A stretch of 8,730 bases of DNA from the NCBI GenBank assembly GCA_041688215.1, contig JBDNIO010000265.1:1-8730 (forward strand). The letters run 5' to 3'. The translations under genes and the position numbers were made by a program. This DNA comes from JBDNIO01 sp041688215 (GTDB lineage Bacteria > Pseudomonadota > Gammaproteobacteria > Nevskiales > Salinisphaeraceae). Every line of letters starts with the position of its first letter. The first letter of the stretch is position 1. Shown one piece after another: positions 1 to 5,522 of the stretch. The notes beneath the pieces are model-generated. The model worked only from the letters and a program-made list of their open reading frames with translations. It was not told the origin of the DNA and made no database searches.

Positions 1-66
1 CTTGCTGCAAGGTCGTTAAATGTTTGACGTTCATGATGAGTTTCATCCCACCATCTTGAACGGTTA

Positions 67-132
67 TGCTTAGCTCAGACTCATTTCATGTTGGAAACAT
101 GTGCCTGGCTTCAGACTCATTTCGTATTGGAA
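67..132. repeat. Imperfect direct repeat, two copies of about 30 bases
   Basis: Copy 1 occupies 67-96 and copy 2 occupies 102-132, about 36 bases apart. The core starting TCAGACTCATTTC (75-96 and 111-132) matches at 20 of 22 positions, and the match extends leftward through a TGCyTrGCT-like head. A head-like CTCTGGCT recurs at 137-144, suggesting a decayed third unit. I do not recognise the family. It lies directly upstream of the candidate rpoZ promoter, so it could be a regulator site or simply a decayed tandem duplication. Confidence 0.6.
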
Positions 133-142
133 GAGGCTCTGG

Positions 143-172
143 CTGGCATCGGGGCCAGGATTGCCTTAGAAT
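143..172 (+). promoter_or_regulatory. Candidate sigma70-type promoter for rpoZ
   Basis: A -35-like CTGGCA (143-148, 4 of 6 to consensus) is followed after 18 bases by a -10-like TAGAAT (167-172, 5 of 6). This would start transcription about 50 bases before the rpoZ start codon. A competing pair, TTGCCT (161-166) and TATTGT (184-189) with a 17-base spacer, matches 4 of 6 at each box. The choice between them is not settled by sequence alone. Confidence 0.35.
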
Positions 173-227
173 ACGCGACCCTTTATTGTCGACCACAGGC
201 GTCGTACCGGCGTAAGAGTTAAAACCT

Positions 228-521
228 ATGGCACGAGTTACCGTTGAAGATTGCCTTGATAACGTGGAGAACCACTTCCAGCTCGCGCTGGTTGGGGCCA
301 AGCGTGCGCGTCAATTGGCGCGGGGCGCGAATGCGCATCTGCCCTGGGAAGACGACAAACCTACGGTGATGGCGCTGCGCGAAATAGCCGCAGGCTTTGT
401 GGGCCCCGAGGTGCTGGAAGAGGTGGATCTGCCGCCGATGTCTTCCAGTATGGATGGCCCGCCGATCGCAGTAAATGACGATGACGCCGTTGACGAGCTC
501 GCAACCGCTGCGGATAAATAG
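228..521 (+). CDS. rpoZ: DNA-directed RNA polymerase omega subunit
   Basis: This 97-residue protein is the small omega subunit of RNA polymerase. It binds the beta-prime subunit, aids its folding and assembly, and in gammaproteobacteria contributes to one of the ppGpp binding sites on the enzyme. The start MARVTVEDCLDNV, the segment LVGAKRARQLARG (residues 21-33) and the PTVMALREIAAG stretch (44-55) are the conserved omega core. The C-terminal 35 residues are acidic and poorly conserved, as is usual. The length is close to the 91 residues of the E. coli protein. The ATG is supported by the family N-terminus and a weak TAAGAG ribosome site at 213-218. Its location beside spoT matches the common gammaproteobacterial arrangement, but here a strong terminator follows 18 bases after the stop codon, so it is probably mostly monocistronic or ends an upstream unit. 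Confidence 0.97.
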   Translation: MARVTVEDCLDNVENHFQLALVGAKRARQLARGANAHLPWEDDKPTVMALREIAAGFVGPEVLEEVDLPPMSSSMDGPPIAVNDDDAVDELATAADK

Positions 522-539
522 CGCGAAAGCACAAGACTA

Positions 540-574
540 AAAAACGCCGCGAAATCAACGCGGCGTTTTTTTTT
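540..574 (+). terminator. Intrinsic terminator after rpoZ
   Basis: A perfect 7-bp GC stem, CGCCGCG (545-551) with CGCGGCG (559-565), closes a 7-base AAATCAA loop. It is flanked by an A run on the left and nine T residues (566-574) on the right, which lengthen the stem by A-T pairs. This is a textbook rho-independent terminator for rpoZ. The A run on the 5' side could let it act in both directions, although no convergent gene is present. Confidence 0.93.
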
Positions 575-656
575 GCGCGCCTGTTTTTGCTTGTTCGGCT
601 TAATAACATCCGCTTGAGCTGATGACTTGCAGCCCATTCCGCAGTAGTCTGCGTGC

Positions 657-2825
657 ATGGCTTTGTCCCCCATAAACCGTTTGAATACCGCCCTGCGCAC
701 GCAGCGCGTTTCGCGTGCCTACGGCATTGAGGCGCTGGTTAAATTATTGCGCGAGTACCTGCCCGAAGACCAGATCGAAGCGGTTCGACGCGCCCACGCG
801 TACGGCGAACGCCAGCACAAGGGCCAGTTCCGCAAGACCGGCGAGCCTTATATTTATCATCCATTGGCGGTGGCGCGCATCCTTGCAGAAATGCACCTGG
901 ACCATACCACCCTGATCGCCGCGATACTGCACGATGTAATCGAAGACACCGAAACCGCGCGCGAGGAAATCGCCCACGAGTTTGGCGAGGAAGTCGCGCT
1001 GTTGGTAGACGGCGTAAGCAAGCTGGACAAGGCCCAGTTCGTGACCCGCGCCGAGGCGCAGGCTGAAAATTTCCGTAAATTGATGATGGCCATGACGCGC
1101 GACATCCGCGTGATTCTGGTCAAGCTCGCCGATCGCCTGCATAACATGCGCACCCTCGGTGGCCGCGTCGCTGAGGCGCGTCGGCGCACCGCGAGCGAAA
1201 CGCTGGAAATCTATGCGCCGATTGCGCGCCGCCTGGGCCTTAATACGCTGCGCCAGGAATTGGAAGACCTGGGGTTTGCCAACCTTTATCCCAACCGCTA
1301 CGAAGTCATCAAACGCGCTACCAAGCAGGTTACCGGGAATCGCAAGAATCTGGTGCGCGAAATAGAAGAAACCATCAGCCAGGCGCTGGCCGTAGAGGGC
1401 ATCGACGCGGCCGTGACCGGCCGGCGTAAAAATCTTTACAGCATTTACCGCAAGATGCGCCAGAAACACCGTCGTTTTCTGGATGTATTTGATCTCTACG
1501 GTTTCCGCGTAATCGTGCAAGAGGATGACGAGTGCTACCGCGCACTCGGCATTGTGCACCACTGTTACCGGCCGATTCCCGAGCAGTTCAACGACTTTAT
1601 CGCCAACCCCAAGGTTAACGGCTACCAGTCCCTGCACACCACGGTTATGGCGCGCGGCGGGGTGAAGTTCGAAGTGCAGATTCGTACACGCGAAATGCAC
1701 CAGATCGCCGAGAGCGGGATTGCGGCGCACTGGCAATACAAGATCGGCAAGGAAACCGCCCGTGTCACGCAGGCGGACGCCCACGAGTGGCTGAGTGGGC
1801 TTATGGAAGCGCATTCCCAGGAAAAAGATTCCGTGCGGTTTCTGGAAAATATGCAGGTCGACCTGTTCCCCGACGAGGTTTACCTGTTTACCCCCAAGGG
1901 CGCGATTATCCGCCTGCCCAAAGGTGCAACCTGTGTCGATTTCGCCTATGCGGTGCATACCGAGCTGGGCAATCACTGCGTGGCTGCACGCGTGGATAAC
2001 CAGCTTGCTTCACTCGGCGATCAGCTTGAATCGGGCCAGATGGTCGAGATCATCACCGCTCGCCATGCCCGGCCCAATGCCGCCTGGCTGCAGTTTCTGC
2101 GCACGGCCAAGGCGCGTGCTGGAGTGCGCGCCTATTTGAAAACCCAGCGCGCGGACAAGGCCCAGCGCCTGGGCGAGCGTTTGTTGGACAAGGCGCTGCG
2201 CGACATGGGGCTATCTGCGCGCAAGTTGAAGAAAGACGACATCGAGCGTGGCCTGCAGGAAATGCAGGAAAGCGATATGCCCGCCCTGCACGTGAGCATC
2301 GGCCTGGGCAGCCGTCTGGCGCCGTTGGTGGCCCGGCACTTCTTGCCTGAGCACAGCAAGCCGCAAGACGCCCCCCGGCGTCAGCGTGGCGCGCCGCTGG
2401 CGGTGCAGGGCACGGAAGGTCTGGTGGTTGAATTTGCCAAGTGCTGCCATCCGGTACCCGGAGACGTTATTCATGGCCAGATCAATGTCGGCCGGGGGAT
2501 GCTCGTGCACCGTTTTGGTTGCAGCCTGTCGGAAAAGAAAACCCGCCCGGCTGATCGTGTTGAACTGGTCTGGTCAGACACGGTGACGGGTGAATACCCG
2601 GTAGAACTGCGCGTGTCCTCGCGCAATCAGCGCGGTGTGCTCGCGCGCCTGACCGCAAAATTATCCGAAGCCGATTGCAATATCGAAAGTGTAACTTTCC
2701 CGGAGCGGTCCGGCGCGGTATCTTCGATTCGCTTTCTGGTGTCGGTAACCGACCGCCAGCATCTGGCCAACGTTATACGCCGCCTGCGCCGCTTGTCCGC
2801 TGTCGAGCGTGTTACCCGGGCGTGA
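657..2825 (+). CDS. spoT: SpoT/Rel-family (p)ppGpp hydrolase/synthetase
   Basis: A long RelA/SpoT homologue of 722 residues (E. coli SpoT has 702) that sets the level of the stringent alarmone (p)ppGpp in the cytoplasm. Domains in order: HD hydrolase (about 45-200) with H68, H92-D93, E96-D97 and D159 followed by RLHN, all the expected metal-site and catalytic residues; synthetase (about 250-362) with GRRK (255-258), D279, NGYQSLHT (321-328) and EVQIRT (339-344); TGS (about 404-465); a helical segment; a Cys/His-containing region at CCHPVPGD (596-603); and a C-terminal ACT domain (about 645-722). The motif usually written RXKD is QFND here (310-313), so hydrolase activity is well supported and synthetase activity is uncertain. 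The ATG at 657 is the first possible start after an in-frame TAG (645-647). It has no Shine-Dalgarno sequence, so TTG codons at 663 or 681 remain alternatives. Tandem stops TGA-TAG end it; ridA follows after 39 bases. Confidence 0.97.
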   Translation: MALSPINRLNTALRTQRVSRAYGIEALVKLLREYLPEDQIEAVRRAHAYGERQHKGQFRKTGEPYIYHPLAVARILAEMHLDHTTLIAAILHDVIEDTETAREEIAHEFGEEVALLVDGVSKLDKAQFVTRAEAQAENFRKLMMAMTRDIRVILVKLADRLHNMRTLGGRVAEARRRTASETLEIYAPIARRLGLNTLRQELEDLGFANLYPNRYEVIKRATKQVTGNRKNLVREIEETISQALAVEGIDAAVTGRRKNLYSIYRKMRQKHRRFLDVFDLYGFRVIVQEDDECYRALGIVHHCYRPIPEQFNDFIANPKVNGYQSLHTTVMARGGVKFEVQIRTREMHQIAESGIAAHWQYKIGKETARVTQADAHEWLSGLMEAHSQEKDSVRFLENMQVDLFPDEVYLFTPKGAIIRLPKGATCVDFAYAVHTELGNHCVAARVDNQLASLGDQLESGQMVEIITARHARPNAAWLQFLRTAKARAGVRAYLKTQRADKAQRLGERLLDKALRDMGLSARKLKKDDIERGLQEMQESDMPALHVSIGLGSRLAPLVARHFLPEHSKPQDAPRRQRGAPLAVQGTEGLVVEFAKCCHPVPGDVIHGQINVGRGMLVHRFGCSLSEKKTRPADRVELVWSDTVTGEYPVELRVSSRNQRGVLARLTAKLSEADCNIESVTFPERSGAVSSIRFLVSVTDRQHLANVIRRLRRLSAVERVTRA

Positions 2826-2864
2826 TAGCGACCGTCAACTATCTCATAACAGGAGACTTGCTCT

Positions 2865-3248
2865 ATGCCCCGCGAAGTGATCTACACCGAAAACGCCCCG
2901 CAGGCGATTGGCGCCTATTCCCAGGCCGTGCGCTGTGGCGGTACGGTGTATATATCCGGCCAGATTCCGATTGACCCGCAAACACAGGAACTGGTAAGCG
3001 GCGATTTTGCTGCCGAAGTGCGCCAGGTTTTCGCCAACCTGCAAGCCGTAGCCGAGGCTGCTGGCGGGCGTTTGAGTGATGCTGTAAAGATCGGCATTTA
3101 TCTTACCGACATGAATGACTTTGCCGCTGTGAACATCGCTATGCAGGCCGCATTTCCCGAACCTTTCCCGGCGCGTGCGGCGGTGGGTGTGGCCGCTCTG
3201 CCCAAAGGCGCCCGGGTCGAGGCCGACGCCATTCTCGTGCTTGCTTAG
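2865..3248 (+). CDS. ridA: RidA family reactive intermediate/imine deaminase
   Basis: This 127-residue protein belongs to the RidA (YjgF/YER057c/UK114) family. Its members form cytosolic trimers and hydrolyse reactive enamine/imine intermediates, such as 2-aminoacrylate made by PLP-dependent dehydratases, to the keto acid and ammonia. Family marks are IGAYSQAV (15-22), YISGQIPIDP (29-38) and the C-terminal PARAAVGVAALPKGARVEAD (102-121). Residues equivalent to Y17, S30, N88, R105 and E120 of the E. coli protein are present as Y18, S31, N90, R104 and E119, so catalysis should be intact. The cysteine at E. coli position 107 is replaced by alanine (A106), which is common in the family. AGGAG at 2851-2855, nine bases before the ATG, supports the start. 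It sits between spoT and recG, nine bases before recG, and is probably cotranscribed with both. Its substrate cannot be told from sequence. Confidence 0.96.
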   Translation: MPREVIYTENAPQAIGAYSQAVRCGGTVYISGQIPIDPQTQELVSGDFAAEVRQVFANLQAVAEAAGGRLSDAVKIGIYLTDMNDFAAVNIAMQAAFPEPFPARAAVGVAALPKGARVEADAILVLA

Positions 3249-3257
3249 TCTCCGCAG

Positions 3258-5336
3258 GTGAAAGCGGACGATGCCATAACCACGCTCAAAGGGGTGGGCC
3301 CGGGGGTGGCATCGAAACTGGAAAAACTGGGGTTGCGCAGCGTTGGCGATTTATTGTTCCATTGCCCTCTGAGATACGAAGACCGCACCCGACTGACGCC
3401 CGTGCAGGCATTGCGCGTCGGCCTGCATGCGCTGGCACTGGTGCGCGTCGAACAGGCGGAAATGCATCGCGGCCGTCGTCGCAGTCTGGTGGTTTCTACC
3501 AGCGACGGCGAAGCGCGTTTATGGCTGCGGTTTTTCCATTTCAGCCAGGCCCAGGTGCAGCAGTTCCAGCCCGGAACCTGGGTGCAGGTGTTTGCCGAGG
3601 CACGCCCCGGACGCCAAGGCATGGAAATGGTGCATCCGGAGTACCGCATCGTGGCCGAACGCGCGCAGGGCGAAAAAGTCGCCGCGCGTTTAACGCCGGT
3701 GTACCCCACCACCAGCGGCATTACCCAGCCGCGATTACGCCAGTGGGTAGAAACCGCGTTGTCTTGCATGCATACGCCGGAATTCCTGCCGGAGCTGGTT
3801 CCCGAGGAAGTTCGACTGGACCGCGGCATGCCGGCGTTGTCGCAAGCTCTGCGGATGTTGCATGCTCCGAATCCAGATGTGGATCTGGCGGCACTTGTGG
3901 CTGGCACGCATCCGGCGATACGCCGCCTGGCGTTTGAAGAATTACTGGCACAACAGATTGGTTTGCGGGCGCGGCGTCAACGCATACGCAAACACCGCGC
4001 GCCGGCCCTGGCGGGCAGCGGAAAACAACTCAAATCGTTATACGCCGAACTGGGCTTTGAATTTACCGCGGCGCAGAAACGGGTGCTCGCGGAAATTTTG
4101 GCGGACATGAGCACGCAAAGCCCCATGCTGCGCCTGCTGCAGGGCGATGTAGGCTCCGGCAAAACCGTGGTGGCGGCTGCGGCCGCGGTAACGGCGGTGG
4201 AATCCGGATGGCAGGCCGCGTTTATGGCGCCCACCGAATTGCTGGTGGAGCAGCATTTCAGAAATATGCAGGCATGGCTGGCGCCACTGGATATGCCGGT
4301 CTGGTTGCTCACCGGGCGATTAGCAAAAACAGATCGAAGTTCAGTCCTGGCAAATTTGGCGGGCAGCGAACCCGGCGTCGTCGTCGGCACGCACGCGCTG
4401 TTTCAGGACGACGTGGCTATGCCGAAACTCGGGCTGGTCATAGTCGATGAGCAGCATCGCTTTGGCGTGCATCAACGCTTGGCCCTGCGCAACAAGGGCG
4501 CGGCGCGCAATCGTTATCCGCATCAGCTCATCATGACGGCCACGCCCATCCCGCGCACCCTGGCGATGAGCGCCTACGCGGACCTGGATACCTCGGTGAT
4601 TGACGAATTGCCGCCAGGCCGCCAGCCGGTAACCACCGTGGCGCTCTCCGAAAAACGGCGAACCGAAGTATTGCAAAGAGTCGCCCAGGCCTGCGCGCAG
4701 GGCCGCCAGGCCTATTGGGTTTGTACGCTGATCGAGGAATCCGAAACCCTGCAATGCCGGGCTGCCGAGGCCACCGCGGAGGAGCTGGCCACGACTTTGC
4801 CGCACCTGCACATCGGGCTGGCGCATGGCCGTATGACGGGTGCGGCCAAGGAAAAGGCCATGCTGGCGTTCAAGCAGGGCGAGGTGGATTTGCTGGTCGC
4901 GACTACGGTTATCGAAGTGGGTGTGGACGTGCCCAATGCGTCGTTAATGGTTATCGAAAACGCCGAACGCCTGGGGTTGTCCCAGTTGCATCAACTGCGC
5001 GGACGGGTCGGGCGCGGCCACACACAAAGTCATTGCGTATTAATGTATCAACCGCCGCTGGGGGAAACCGCGCGCCAGCGCATCGGCGTGTTGCGCGCGA
5101 GTAACGATGGCTTTGTTATTGCCCGAGAGGATTTGAAATTACGCGGTCCCGGCGAAGTCCTTGGCACGCGCCAGACCGGGGCCATTGAATTCAGAATCGC
5201 CGATCTGATGCGCGACGCCGATATGGCCCCCGCCGCGCAGGCTGCGGCAGATCGCATGCTGCAAGCCCATCCGCAAGCCGCGCAGGCGCTGATGGATCGC
5301 TGGCTGGGGCGCGAATCCGCCTATGCTAGTGTTTAA
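3258..5336 (+). CDS. recG: ATP-dependent DNA helicase RecG
   Basis: RecG is a superfamily 2 double-stranded DNA translocase that regresses stalled replication forks and processes branched recombination intermediates. The 692-residue length matches the E. coli protein (693). The N-terminal wedge region has the expected LKGVGPGVASKL (10-21) and LRYEDRT (38-44). The helicase core has Walker A GDVGSGKT (296-303), APTELL (324-329), DEQH (397-400), TATPIPRT (427-434) and motif VI QLHQLRGRVGRG (576-587). The C-terminal GPGEVLGTRQTG (630-641) is the translocation motif. The start is a GTG, chosen because it is the first possible start after the in-frame ridA stop TAG (3246-3248) and gives the right family N-terminus. 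No clear Shine-Dalgarno sequence precedes it, so translation may be coupled to ridA. It is the last gene of the spoT-ridA-recG block. Confidence 0.97.
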   Translation: MKADDAITTLKGVGPGVASKLEKLGLRSVGDLLFHCPLRYEDRTRLTPVQALRVGLHALALVRVEQAEMHRGRRRSLVVSTSDGEARLWLRFFHFSQAQVQQFQPGTWVQVFAEARPGRQGMEMVHPEYRIVAERAQGEKVAARLTPVYPTTSGITQPRLRQWVETALSCMHTPEFLPELVPEEVRLDRGMPALSQALRMLHAPNPDVDLAALVAGTHPAIRRLAFEELLAQQIGLRARRQRIRKHRAPALAGSGKQLKSLYAELGFEFTAAQKRVLAEILADMSTQSPMLRLLQGDVGSGKTVVAAAAAVTAVESGWQAAFMAPTELLVEQHFRNMQAWLAPLDMPVWLLTGRLAKTDRSSVLANLAGSEPGVVVGTHALFQDDVAMPKLGLVIVDEQHRFGVHQRLALRNKGAARNRYPHQLIMTATPIPRTLAMSAYADLDTSVIDELPPGRQPVTTVALSEKRRTEVLQRVAQACAQGRQAYWVCTLIEESETLQCRAAEATAEELATTLPHLHIGLAHGRMTGAAKEKAMLAFKQGEVDLLVATTVIEVGVDVPNASLMVIENAERLGLSQLHQLRGRVGRGHTQSHCVLMYQPPLGETARQRIGVLRASNDGFVIAREDLKLRGPGEVLGTRQTGAIEFRIADLMRDADMAPAAQAAADRMLQAHPQAAQALMDRWLGRESAYASV

Positions 5337-5343
5337 ATGGTTG

Positions 5344-5459
5344 ATGCAAAAGTCCATCCTTGGACTTTTGCATAGACGCAACACAAAAACGTGGTTTTTG
5401 CGTTTCTTCATTTTCAAGCACTTACAGTGCTTGAAAATGTTGGCACATCCCTGTGCCAA
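5344..5459. repeat. Array of four consecutive hairpins
   Basis: Four inverted repeats follow one another almost without gaps. Hairpin 1: arm 5344-5356 (ATGCAAAAGTCCA), loop TCCT, arm 5361-5373, a perfect 13-bp stem. Hairpin 2: 5376-5403, imperfect, with inner stem CAAAAAC/GTTTTTG (5384-5390, 5394-5400) around GTG and outer ACG/CGT past a 5-base bulge. Hairpin 3: arm 5409-5422 (CATTTTCAAGCACT), loop TAC, arm 5426-5439, a perfect 14-bp stem. Hairpin 4: arm 5440-5447 (TTGGCACA), loop TCCC, arm 5452-5459, a perfect 8-bp stem. The stems are unrelated to each other; hairpins 1 and 4 share an A-TCCY-T loop. None is followed by a proper U run, so ordinary intrinsic termination is uncertain. The array may end recG transcription, protect the 3' end of the mRNA, or be a mobile palindromic repeat cluster. 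Confidence 0.9.
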
Positions 5460-5522
5460 GCGGGAACTGCCATAAAACTGCGTTTTTCACCAGCACCCTA
5501 AATCCCAGCCACAGGAGACACC

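Larger units (their letters stand above)
1..227. other. Non-coding region upstream of rpoZ
   Basis: No convincing gene lies here. All three plus-strand frames entering from the left edge stop early (TAA at 17-19, TGA at 25-27, TGA at 55-57). The first of these would end in the residues LLQGR and could be the tail of gmk, which commonly precedes rpoZ in gammaproteobacteria, but five residues cannot prove that. The stretch carries an imperfect direct repeat (67-132), a small CATGTT/AACATG hairpin (87-101) and a candidate promoter (143-172). The spacer between the possible upstream gene and rpoZ is about 208 bases, long for a gmk-rpoZ junction. Confidence 0.6.

Noticed and set aside
2..19. Five-codon tail LLQGR plus TAA, possible end of gmk
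   Set aside because: The position fits the usual gmk-rpoZ order, but five residues have no diagnostic value and the 208-base gap is long; not listed as a gene.
744..1976. Long minus-strand open frame of 410 codons inside spoT
   Set aside because: It is the antisense shadow of a strongly biased, clearly conserved spoT reading frame and shows no recognisable domain.
4341..4826. Minus-strand open frame of 161 codons inside recG
   Set aside because: Shadow of the helicase core; all motifs are on the plus strand.
5344..5459. CRISPR-like array after recG
   Set aside because: There is no repeated unit: the hairpins have different sequences and no spacers of regular length.
5440..5465. Possible pseudoknot between the TCCC loop of hairpin 4 and the downstream GGGA
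   Set aside because: The 4-base complementarity is real, but with no connecting base on one side and only two on the other the 8-bp stem could not be spanned.
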